This document shows, in pieces, positions 5,687 through 12,915 of a DNA stretch of 16,427 nucleotides (its first letter is position 1; the number at the start of each line of letters is the position of its first letter). Position numbers and translations under genes: made by a program. The stretch is from assembly GCA_032250675.1 (NCBI GenBank), contig JAVVEY010000065.1:1-16427 (forward strand), in the 5' to 3' direction. The notes under the pieces are model-generated. The model saw nothing but the letters and a program-made list of their open reading frames with translations, made no database searches and was not told where the DNA came from. Source of the stretch: Gaopeijia sp032250675. GTDB taxonomy: Bacteria; Gemmatimonadota; Gemmatimonadetes; Longimicrobiales; Gaopeijiaceae.

Positions 5687-6916
5687 GTGGAAGGCATTCC
5701 TACCGTGGTGACGTTTCAAGAAGCTCCAGCGAAGCCGTCCGGCGACGGCATCGTACGCCGTACCGTGCCCGCCTCCAGCCCCCGCCGTTTCGCAGCGCGT
5801 CCGGGTGCGCCGCGGGGTGCCCCGCGGCCGACCTCGAGCGCGCTCCCGGCCACCCTCGGACTCCTCCTGGCGATGGGGGCGTGCTCGGGCGATGGCGAAG
5901 CCGCGCAGGGCGGTGTCGGCACGGCGGCGGCTGCGGTGCCGGTCGAGATCGCGGTCGCGCGTACCGACACCGTGCTGCAGCAGCTCCGCGCGGTCGGGAG
6001 CCTCGAGGCGGCCGCGCTCGTGACCGTCAAATCCGAGTCGAGTGGGCGTGTCCTCTCGCTCGAGGTGCGCGAGGGGAGCCGGGTCGAGGCGGGGGCCGTC
6101 CTCCTGCAACTCGACGCCGCGAAGCTCCAGGCGGAGTTCGAGGTGGCCGAGGCGGCCGCGGCGCGCGCGGAGACCGAGAGCGAGAATCTCGCGCGGCAGC
6201 TCGAGCGGAACCGTTCGCTGCTCGCGCAGGGTGCGATCTCGCCCCAGGCCTTCGACGACATCGAGGCCGCAGCGCGCTCGGCGGACGCGCGTCTCCGCGA
6301 GGCGCGTGCCGCGCTTTCGCTCGCGCGCGAACGACTCGAAGACGCGACAGTGCGCGCGCCCTTCTCCGGTGAGGTCGGGCTGCGGTCGATCGATCTCGGC
6401 GCCTACGTGGAGGACGGCGATGACCTCTTCCAGCTGGTCGACAACGATCCGCTCGAGATCGCTTTTCCGGTGCCCGAACGCTACCTGGGAGCGATGCAGC
6501 TCGGCGCGCGGGTCGAGCTTCAGGTGCGCAACTTCCCCGACCGGCGCTTCGCGGGGGAGGTCGTCTTCATGAGCCCGCTCGTGGACCCGGTGAACCGCAC
6601 CGTGACGGTGAAGGCCCGGGTCGCCAACCCCGACCGCGTGTTGCGTTCGGGGCAGTTCGCGGATGTGCGCATGGAGCTCGGCCGGCGCCCCGACGCGATC
6701 GTCATCCCCGAGGCCGCCATCGTGCCGGGTCGGGCCGACGACGCCGTCTTCGTGGTCCGTGAGGGGGTCGTCACGCGGCGCTCGGTCACCGTGGGGAGCC
6801 GGTCCGGGGGCGAGGTGGAGGTGGTCGAGGGGCTGGCCGCGGGGGATACCGTGGTGGTGGCCGGGCAGCAACGCCTGAGCGACGGCGCCGCGGTGAGAGT
6901 CGAGGTGGGGGGATAG
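5687..6916 (+). CDS. RND efflux periplasmic adaptor (membrane fusion lipoprotein)
   Basis: This is the bridge between the inner-membrane pump and the outer-membrane channel. From GTG 5687 it has 409 residues. The segment LPATLGLLLAMGAC ends in a lipobox with Cys66, so the mature protein is probably a lipoprotein. Then come a lipoyl-type hairpin half (VKSESSGRVLSLEVREGSRV, about 104-123), a helical hairpin (about 130-205), the second lipoyl half (VRAPFSGEVG), a beta-barrel domain (about 255-330, with LRSGQFADVRMELG) and a membrane-proximal domain (VIPEAAIV to the end). The leader before the lipobox is too long for a normal signal peptide. GTG 5765 would put the cysteine at residue 40, and neither start has a visible Shine-Dalgarno. 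A strong hairpin lies in this leader. The pump gene starts four bases after the stop. Substrate cannot be told from sequence. Confidence 0.9.
   Translation: MEGIPTVVTFQEAPAKPSGDGIVRRTVPASSPRRFAARPGAPRGAPRPTSSALPATLGLLLAMGACSGDGEAAQGGVGTAAAAVPVEIAVARTDTVLQQLRAVGSLEAAALVTVKSESSGRVLSLEVREGSRVEAGAVLLQLDAAKLQAEFEVAEAAAARAETESENLARQLERNRSLLAQGAISPQAFDDIEAAARSADARLREARAALSLARERLEDATVRAPFSGEVGLRSIDLGAYVEDGDDLFQLVDNDPLEIAFPVPERYLGAMQLGARVELQVRNFPDRRFAGEVVFMSPLVDPVNRTVTVKARVANPDRVLRSGQFADVRMELGRRPDAIVIPEAAIVPGRADDAVFVVREGVVTRRSVTVGSRSGGEVEVVEGLAAGDTVVVAGQQRLSDGAAVRVEVGG
5809..5828. repeat. Perfect 9-bp inverted repeat in the adaptor leader
   Basis: GCCGCGGGG (5809-5817) and CCCCGCGGC (5820-5828) are exact reverse complements separated by TG. 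The hairpin falls in the leader of the adaptor gene, encoding GAPRGAPR-like peptide before the lipobox. It could slow ribosomes near the start or mark mis-assigned coding; it may also be a chance product of GC-rich repeats. Confidence 0.5.
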
Positions 6917-6920
6917 CGCG

Positions 6921-9900
6921 ATGTTCCTCCCCGAGATCTCGATCAGCCGTCCCGTACTCGCCACCGTCGTCACCCTCTCGATCATCCTCACGGGGGCGAT
7001 CGGCTACCTCAACCTCCCGGTCCGCGAGCTCCCGGATGTCGAGTTCCCGATCGTGAGCGTCACGACGATCCTCCCGGGCGCCAGCCCCGAGGTCGTCGAG
7101 ACCGAGGTGACCGAACTCCTGGAAGAGGAGATCAACACGATCGAGGGGATCAAGACGCTCACCTCGGTCAGCGCGGACAACACCAGCATCATCACCGCCG
7201 AGTTCGAGCTCGACCGCGACGTGGACCTCGCGCTTCAGGATGTCCGCGCCAAGGTGAGCCGGATTCGGGGCGAGCTCCCCGACGACGTGGACGACCCCGT
7301 CATCGACAAGCTCGATCCGGAAGCCTCCCCGATCATCTGGCTCCCCGTGCGCGCACCCGGGGTCCCGCTCACCGATGTCAACGACTTCGCGGACAATGTG
7401 CTCAAGGAGCGCCTGCAGAGCCTCCCGGGTGTCGGTTCGGTCATCCTCGGGGGCCAGCAGCGATTCGCCGTGCGCATCCGCCTCGACGCGCAGAAGATGG
7501 CCGGCTACAGCCTCACGATCGACGAGGTGCGGCAGGCGCTCCAGCTCGGCAACGTCGACCTCCCGTCGGGCCGCGTCGAGGGCCGGACCCGTGAGTTCAC
7601 GGTGCGCACCGAGGGCGAATTCCCGTCGCCCGCGGCGTTCAACGATCTGATCGTGGCGTGGCGCTCGAACGCGCCGGTGTACCTGCGTGACATCGGTGTC
7701 GCCGAGGCCGGAGTGGAGGACGAGCGCACCCTGGCCCGCTTCAACGGCGAGCCCACCGTCGGCGTCGGGGTGATCAAGCAGTCCGACGCGAACACCGTTG
7801 CGGTCGCCCACCTCGTGCTCGAAGAGGTGGAGCGGGTGCGGGAAACGCTCCCGCCGGGGTACCGGATCGATGTGGCGGTGAACGACGCGATCTTCGTGGA
7901 GCGCTCCGTCGAGGAGGTCCAGGAGACGATCCTCATCGCGCTCATCCTCGTCGTCGTGGTGATCCTCCTCTTCCTCCGGAGCTGGCGCGCGACACTGATC
8001 CCGGCGCTCGCGATCCCGGTCTCGATCATCGGCACCTTCGGCACGCTCTACCTCCTCGACTTCTCGATCAACACCCTCACCCTTCTCGCCCTCGTGCTCG
8101 CGATCGGGATCGTGGTGGACGACGCGATCGTGGTGGTCGAGAATATCTACCGACATATGGAGGAGGAGCGCGAGGACCCGGTGAAGGCGGCGCGCGAGGG
8201 CGCCTCGGAGATCGCCTTCGCGGTCCTCGCGATCTCGCTCACCCTCATCATCGTCTTCCTCCCGATCGCCTTCATCTCCGGCGTGGTCGGCCGACTCTTC
8301 CGGGAGTTCGGGCTGACGGTGGCCGTCTCGGTCGCGATCTCGGCCTTCGTCGCGCTGACGCTCACCCCGATGCTCTGCTCCCGATTCCTGAAGCCTCACA
8401 CGGGCAAGGAGAATGTCGTCTTCCGGTGGAGCGAGCGGATCCTCTCGGGGCTCGAGGCGTGGTACGAAGCGGTGCTCAGGGTCGCGCTCCGCCGGCGCGC
8501 CCTCGTCGTCGTCGTCGCCGTCCTCTCCCTCGCGGGGAGCCTCGGGCTCATGACGGTGCTCGGGCAGGAGTTCGTGCCGCCCGAGGACCGGGGGCAGTTC
8601 CTCGTCTCGGTAAACGCCCCGGAGGGCGCCACCCTCGCATACACCGACCGCTACATGCGCGAGGTGGAGGCGGTGGTCCGCGGTGCCGAGGGCGTCGACG
8701 GTTTCTTCTCCGCGATCGGGCTCGGGATCGGGGGCCCCTCCTCGGTGAACAGCGGGATCGTCTTCGTCCGTCTCCTCCAGGAACGCGAGCGGGACCAGTT
8801 CGAGATCATGGACGAGATCCGGGCCGGCGTCGCGCCGCTCGCGGGTGTGGACGTCTTCATCATCGCCCCGAACTCGCTCGACCCGGGGGGCTTCGAGCAA
8901 CCGCTCCAGTTCGTCATTCAGGGCCCCGACCTCGAGGAGCTCTCCGAGGCCGCCGAGAGGGTCGCGAGTCGGGCGCGCGGGCTTCCCGGGCTCGTCGGAG
9001 TCGACACCGATGTCGACCTGAACAAGCCCCAGCTCCAGATCACCGTGGACCGCCCGCGCGCCGCGTCGCTCGGCGTCGATGTCGCGGAGATCGCGACCAC
9101 GCTGCAGGTGCTCCTCGGGGGGAACGACCTCAGCGAGTACAAGGAGGGGAACGAACGCTACGAAGTCATGGTGCAGCTCGTCGACTCCCTCCGGGCCACC
9201 CCGGATGACCTCCGGTCGATCTTCGTGCGCGGCGAGGGAGGTCGGCTCGTCCAGTTGGCGAGTGTCGTGGATGTCACCGAAACCGTGGGCCCCAACCAGG
9301 TCAGCCACTTCAACCGCAGGCGCTCGATCACGATCGCGGCGAGCCCGCTGGGGATCCCGCTCGGCGAGGCGCTGGCGCAGCTGGAGGCGGTGGCGGCCGA
9401 AGAACTCCCCGCGGGGTTCGAGACGACGGTGTCGGGCCAGACCCAGGACTTCCAGGAGTCGGCGGCGAGCCTGATCTTCGCGCTGCTGATGGCGGTGGTC
9501 GCGGTCTACCTCATCCTGGCCGGGCAGTTCGAGAGCTTCGTGCATCCCTTCACCATCATGCTCGCCCTCCCGCTCGCTCTGGTGGGTGCGGCGGTCACCC
9601 TCTTCCTCTTCGGGATGACGTTGAATATCTACTCGATGATCGGTGTCATCATGCTGATGGGCCTCGTGACCAAGAACTCGATCCTCCTCGTCGATTTCGC
9701 CAACCAGGAGCGGGGGCGCGGCACGGCGCGCCTCGATGCGGTGATGCGGGCCGGGGTCGTGCGACTCAGGCCGATCCTGATGACCTCCGTCTCGGTGATC
9801 TTCGGGGTGCTCCCGATCGCGCTCGCGCTCGGCGCCGGCGCCGAATCGAGGCGCCCGCTCGGTGCGGTGGTCATCGGAGGGATGCTCTCCTCGACCGCGC

Positions 9901-10037
9901 TCACCCTGATCGTCGTCCCGGTCTTCTACCTGATGATCGACGAGGCCCAGGAGTGGGTGCGTACGCGCCTGGGTCGGCAGGACGAGGTCGACGACGCCAC
10001 GCCGCCCGACGGGCTGCTCACGGAGGGCCCCCGATGA
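6921..10037 (+). CDS. RND-family efflux pump, AcrB-like inner-membrane permease
   Basis: A full-length 1038-residue pump, the usual size of the HAE-type RND family. It opens with FLPEISISRPVLATVVTL, a canonical first helix, followed by the large periplasmic porter region. TM4 carries the proton-relay pair Asp400-Asp401 in GIVVDDAIVVVENIYRHMEE, and TM10 carries Lys918 in GLVTKNSILLVDF, matching AcrB Asp407, Asp408 and Lys940. The second half repeats the first: helix near 535-555, second porter region and C-terminal helix bundle ending at VVPVFYLMIDEA. The protein should act as a proton-driven trimer exporting drugs, lipids or other amphiphiles. It lies between its adaptor (four-base gap) and TolC-like gene (ATGA overlap), so the three are surely cotranscribed. 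Family-level call is firm; substrate unknown. Confidence 0.95.
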   Translation: MFLPEISISRPVLATVVTLSIILTGAIGYLNLPVRELPDVEFPIVSVTTILPGASPEVVETEVTELLEEEINTIEGIKTLTSVSADNTSIITAEFELDRDVDLALQDVRAKVSRIRGELPDDVDDPVIDKLDPEASPIIWLPVRAPGVPLTDVNDFADNVLKERLQSLPGVGSVILGGQQRFAVRIRLDAQKMAGYSLTIDEVRQALQLGNVDLPSGRVEGRTREFTVRTEGEFPSPAAFNDLIVAWRSNAPVYLRDIGVAEAGVEDERTLARFNGEPTVGVGVIKQSDANTVAVAHLVLEEVERVRETLPPGYRIDVAVNDAIFVERSVEEVQETILIALILVVVVILLFLRSWRATLIPALAIPVSIIGTFGTLYLLDFSINTLTLLALVLAIGIVVDDAIVVVENIYRHMEEEREDPVKAAREGASEIAFAVLAISLTLIIVFLPIAFISGVVGRLFREFGLTVAVSVAISAFVALTLTPMLCSRFLKPHTGKENVVFRWSERILSGLEAWYEAVLRVALRRRALVVVVAVLSLAGSLGLMTVLGQEFVPPEDRGQFLVSVNAPEGATLAYTDRYMREVEAVVRGAEGVDGFFSAIGLGIGGPSSVNSGIVFVRLLQERERDQFEIMDEIRAGVAPLAGVDVFIIAPNSLDPGGFEQPLQFVIQGPDLEELSEAAERVASRARGLPGLVGVDTDVDLNKPQLQITVDRPRAASLGVDVAEIATTLQVLLGGNDLSEYKEGNERYEVMVQLVDSLRATPDDLRSIFVRGEGGRLVQLASVVDVTETVGPNQVSHFNRRRSITIAASPLGIPLGEALAQLEAVAAEELPAGFETTVSGQTQDFQESAASLIFALLMAVVAVYLILAGQFESFVHPFTIMLALPLALVGAAVTLFLFGMTLNIYSMIGVIMLMGLVTKNSILLVDFANQERGRGTARLDAVMRAGVVRLRPILMTSVSVIFGVLPIALALGAGAESRRPLGAVVIGGMLSSTALTLIVVPVFYLMIDEAQEWVRTRLGRQDEVDDATPPDGLLTEGPR

Positions 10038-11365
10038 GCGCGGCGACGAGGCCCGGAGCGATCCTCCTCCCGGCGCTTCTCCTCTCTTCCTTCGCGGCAG
10101 CCCCCCTCCGGGCGCAGGACGGGCCGATCCGGCTGAGCCTCGACGAGGCGGTCCAGCGCGCCGTGACCGTCAATGAGGACGTCCTGATGGCGCGCGCGGA
10201 GAAGGCCCGGGTGGAGGGCTCCGCGACGGAGGTGCGCGCGAACGCCCTCCCCGACGTCTCGCTCGACTTCGGCTACACCCGCAACCTCCAGACCCCCGTT
10301 CTCTTCTTCAACACCCCCGAAGGGACGGACCAGATCTCGATCGGCAACGATCACGACTACGCCTTCACGCTGAGCGTCGATCAGCCGCTCCTCGACTTCT
10401 CGCTCGGTCCGGCGCGCTCGGCTGCGCGCCTCGCGGCGCGCGCGGCGGACGCGGGGGTCGAATCCGCCCGCGTCGTGGTCGCCATGAATGTGCGGAACGC
10501 CTACTACACCGTCCTCCTCGACGAGGCGCTGCTGCGCGTGCAGGAGCAGGCGCTCGCGCAGGCGCAGGCGCGGCTGGATCAGGTGCGGAGTTTCGAGCGG
10601 GCCGGGACGGCGTCGGAGTTCGACCTCCTCACGGCCGAGGTCGAGGTGGAGAATATCCGCCCCCAGGTGATCGAGGCGGCCAACACGCTGGCGGTGGACC
10701 GGGATCGCTTGAAGCGCCTGATCGGGATGCCGCTGGACGCCGAGCTGGCGCTCACCGACGCGCTCGCCGATCCCTCTCCGGAGCCGACGCTCGAAGAAGC
10801 GGTTCAGCGCGCGCTCTCGAACCGCCCCGATCTCGAAGGACAGCGGCTCCTCGTCGATTTCCAGTCGGAGAATCTGACCGCCGAGAACCGCTCATTCCTC
10901 CCGACGATGTCGTGGAACACGACCCTCCTCAGGCGAGCGTCGTCGGATGACTTCCTCCCACCCGAGCGGGACTTCTCCCAGACCCTCACCACGGGCGTGC
11001 TCTTCGAGCTCCCCCTCTTCGACGGCCGGGAGCGATCGGGCCGGATCCAGCAGGCGAAGGCCTCGCAGACGCTGGAGCGCTACCGCCTGGAGCAGCAGGT
11101 GGAGGTGGTCCGGCTGGAGGTGCAGCAGTCGCACCGGAACCTCGGAGCGGCGCGGGAGCGAATCGAGGCGTCGCGCTCGAATGTGCGACGGGCCGAGCGC
11201 GCGCTCGAGATCGCGCAGGTGCGCTTCGCGAGCGGCCTCGGCACCCAGGTCGAACTCAACGACGCGGAGCTGGCGGTGACCCAGGCGAGGACGAATGCGA
11301 TCGAGGCGCTCTTCGCATACAATGTGGCGCGCGCCCAACTCCGGCGTGCGATGGGGGAACGATGA
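10034..11365 (+). CDS. TolC-like outer-membrane efflux channel
   Basis: A 443-residue outer-membrane factor. The start is ATG 10034, which overlaps the pump stop as ATGA and has GGAGG at 10022-10026; the frame is open to 9953, but that part is only shadow of the pump gene. Residues 1-28 form a signal peptide with a probable cleavage after APLRA, giving mature QDGPIRLSLDEAVQRAV. The two structural repeats of the family are visible: each begins with a LxEAVQRAL-type helix (about 36 and 254), with long alanine/arginine/glutamate-rich coiled-coil helices (about 135-225 and 355-440) and beta strands such as SVDQPLLDFS and ELPLFDGRERSG, the usual P-L-F-D motif. The channel should dock with the adaptor and pump just upstream. 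Confidence 0.92.
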   Translation: MSAATRPGAILLPALLLSSFAAAPLRAQDGPIRLSLDEAVQRAVTVNEDVLMARAEKARVEGSATEVRANALPDVSLDFGYTRNLQTPVLFFNTPEGTDQISIGNDHDYAFTLSVDQPLLDFSLGPARSAARLAARAADAGVESARVVVAMNVRNAYYTVLLDEALLRVQEQALAQAQARLDQVRSFERAGTASEFDLLTAEVEVENIRPQVIEAANTLAVDRDRLKRLIGMPLDAELALTDALADPSPEPTLEEAVQRALSNRPDLEGQRLLVDFQSENLTAENRSFLPTMSWNTTLLRRASSDDFLPPERDFSQTLTTGVLFELPLFDGRERSGRIQQAKASQTLERYRLEQQVEVVRLEVQQSHRNLGAARERIEASRSNVRRAERALEIAQVRFASGLGTQVELNDAELAVTQARTNAIEALFAYNVARAQLRRAMGER

Positions 11366-11985
11366 GGGGCCCGCGCCGCGCCCGCGCCCCGGGGATCCTC
11401 CTCGCCTTCGGAATCGCCCTCGCCTCTCTCGCCTCGCCGCTGCGCGCGCAGGACGACCCCCCGATGCCCGAGCTCCCGCAGCGCTTCAGCGTCGCGCTCG
11501 GGGGGGCGAACTGGATATGGGACACCTCCCCGGCCGGCACCCCCTCGGTGGGAGACGCGACCTCGATCAATGTCGAGCTCGAGTCGCTCGTCACCCCGTG
11601 GCTCGGCTTCCGCCTGGGCGGGGGGTTCGGTCGCCCCGATCTGCGCACGGAGACGGACGAGGTGGAGGTGAACCAGTACCACGTCGAGGTGCTCGCGGTG
11701 CTTCGGGCCCCGGGGCTGCTGGACGCGTGGGAGATCACCCCCTTCATCGACGCGGGGTACGGAACCCTCGTCCACGACCCCAGGCGCGCCGGACTCGTCA
11801 CCAAGAATCAGAGCATGTGGCTCTACGGCGCCGGTGTGGAGTGGGATGCGCTGGATCGGGTCGGGTTCCGTGCCTCGTGGCGGCGCACCGCCGCGGAGTT
11901 GAACAACGTCTTCGATCCCTCGGAGCGCGACACGGAGACCGTTGACGCGGATCGGCTGATCTGGAGTGTCTTCTGGCGGTTCTGA
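11362..11985 (+). CDS. Small outer-membrane beta-barrel protein of the efflux operon
   Basis: A 207-residue protein whose ATG overlaps the TolC-like stop as ATGA, so it belongs to the same operon. A signal peptide (about 1-29) ends in SPLRA before QDDPP. The mature part alternates hydrophobic and polar residues in amphipathic strands (RFSVALGGANWIW, LGFRLGGGFG, QYHVEVLAVLRA, MWLYGAGVEW, VGFRASWRRT) and finishes in WSVFWRF with the terminal phenylalanine typical of outer-membrane barrels recognised by BAM. About eight strands fit an OmpA/OmpW-size barrel. I do not recognise the exact family. It could aid channel function or be a separate surface protein; its job is not known. Confidence 0.8.
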   Translation: MRGPRRARAPGILLAFGIALASLASPLRAQDDPPMPELPQRFSVALGGANWIWDTSPAGTPSVGDATSINVELESLVTPWLGFRLGGGFGRPDLRTETDEVEVNQYHVEVLAVLRAPGLLDAWEITPFIDAGYGTLVHDPRRAGLVTKNQSMWLYGAGVEWDALDRVGFRASWRRTAAELNNVFDPSERDTETVDADRLIWSVFWRF

Positions 11986-11994
11986 GGGCGGCGG

Positions 11995-12222
11995 GTGCGC
12001 CCCTCGTCATCGGCGGCCCGCGAGCTCCTGGTGGATGAGGGCACCGATCCGCGCTTCGGGGCTCGCCCCCTCCGGCGGGTCGTCGAACGGCGGATCGTCG
12101 ATCCGCTCTCGCGCCTGATCGCCACCCGAGCGCTCAAGCCCGGCGATGTCGTCGAGGTGGATGTGGACGGCGAGGAGCTGGCGTTCTACCGGGTGGGTCG
12201 GGCGCGCGGGTCGAAGCTGTAG
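11995..12222 (+). pseudogene. Orphan C-terminal fragment of a Clp/Hsp100 ATPase
   Basis: The 75-codon frame reads ARELLVDEGTDPRFGARPLRR followed by a DPLSRLI helix and a GDVVEVDVDGEEL strand. This closely follows the C-terminal D2-small domain of ClpB/ClpA/ClpC, where the GARPL sensor-2 arginine motif precedes the last helices. Everything upstream (N-domain, both AAA cores, Walker motifs) is absent: the similarity starts about eight codons in, just nine bases after the end of the barrel gene. A GTG at 11995 could start it, but no clear ribosome binding site is seen. It is most simply a relic of a truncated clp gene. The alternative is a small domain now used alone as an adaptor, which would be unusual. 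Confidence 0.65.
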
Positions 12223-12239
12223 ACGGGCGCGCTCTCCGC

Positions 12240-12701
12240 TCAGCTCCCGAATTCCACCTGCGTCGTGATCTCGATGCACCGGTGCAGTGTGCGGTAGACG
12301 GGGCAGTGCATCGCGTGCACGTCGTGCACACGCTCGACCGTCTCGCGCTTCTCCGGAGGGACGCCGGTGAGCGTGTACGTCACATGAATCCGTCGGATCA
12401 CGAGGACGCCCTCGTCCTTCTCCACCTCTCCCGACACATCGGCGGTGAGCCTGCCCTTCGATGCGTCGATCTCGCGCGCCTCCAGCGCGCCTCCGAAGGT
12501 CCCGGCCAGTCAGCCGCCGGTCGCGGCCATGACGTGATCCAGGGTCGTCGGATTCTCCTCACGGCCCTCGACGCCGTAGTGCTCGGCGATGGCGCCGTGA
12601 ACACCGTAGGCTACCGCGACGCCACCCGGGAGATGAGCGGTACGGCGAGGGCCTTCGTCCCTCTCGATTCGGATCTGGGCGCGGTAGAGAACGTCGGACA
12701 T
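12240..12701 (-). CDS. OsmC-family protein, probable selenoprotein (in-frame TGA at codon 64)
   Basis: From ATG at 12701-12699, with an AGGAGG ten bases upstream, 63 codons run to a TGA at 12512-12510. The same frame then continues for 89 codons to a second TGA at 12242-12240. The parts join into a normal 153-residue OsmC/Ohr-type protein: RAHLPGG-like start, the helix TLDHVMAATGG-U-LAGTFGGALEAR, a GVLVIRRIHVTYTL strand and a second helix with HCPVYRTL. OsmC proteins use two cysteines to reduce organic peroxides. The first lies in a GGCL-like motif of the central helix, exactly where TGA stands; the second is Cys133 in HCPV. A SECIS-like hairpin follows the TGA. There is no other stop or frameshift, so selenocysteine is favoured over decay or a sequencing error (TGC/TGT to TGA). 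A conventional gene caller would split or miss this gene. It is convergent with the Clp fragment and divergent from the molybdoenzyme operon. Confidence 0.75.
12474..12490 (-). promoter_or_regulatory. Candidate bacterial SECIS hairpin after the TGA codon
   Basis: On the transcript, GCGCGC-UGGAG-GCGCGC forms a perfect six-pair stem with a five-base loop. The stem starts 19 bases and the loop 25 bases after the UGA. Bacterial SECIS elements sit inside the coding sequence just after the UGA, with a small loop carrying G in its first two positions; here the second loop base is G. A possible lower stem pairs UCG with CGA across an internal loop. In GC-rich coding DNA such hairpins also occur by chance. 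Confidence 0.5.
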
Positions 12702-12915
12702 CGGATCCCTTCCTCCTGGAGTCGAGAGCATGTCGAGCCGGGCGCCGAGGCATGAATGCGGATCTCTTCGCCGCGACCGCCCGGGAGGCCCGGTACCACG
12801 CAGGTGGCGGGGTGTTCCGGAGGTGATCGCGCGGTCTCGTCCACTTGACGTTCGCCCACGCCACCCGGAAGCTGCGAGCACCCACTCTCCCCCTCGTCCC
12901 GCAGGAGCCCGCCCC
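12702..12915. other. Divergent spacer between OsmC and the molybdoenzyme operon
   Basis: This 214-base region should contain promoters for both directions. On the + strand a TTGACG is present near 12846, but no good -10 box follows at normal spacing. On the - strand only the OsmC Shine-Dalgarno is clear. The frame of the molybdoenzyme is open through much of this spacer but shows no family sequence there. Confidence 0.4.

Noticed and set aside
6786..9545. A 919-codon open frame on the - strand opposite the RND pump
   Set aside because: It is rich in Glu/Arg/Asp/His of the kind produced by reading a GC-rich gene backwards and shows no family motif; the + strand pump is unambiguous.
12240..12512. 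OsmC gene as an ordinary nonsense pseudogene
   Set aside because: Not excluded, but the only stop falls exactly on the catalytic cysteine codon, the rest is intact, and a SECIS-like hairpin follows; selenocysteine explains all three.
12282..12755. A 157-codon open frame on the + strand through the OsmC locus
   Set aside because: It exists mainly because it is the mirror of the OsmC gene and lacks family motifs; the - strand has a strong ribosome binding site and clear OsmC motifs.
12730..12915. N-terminal extension of the molybdoenzyme to 12730
   Set aside because: The extra residues are arginine/proline-rich and unlike the family, and GTG 12916 has a good Shine-Dalgarno at proper spacing.
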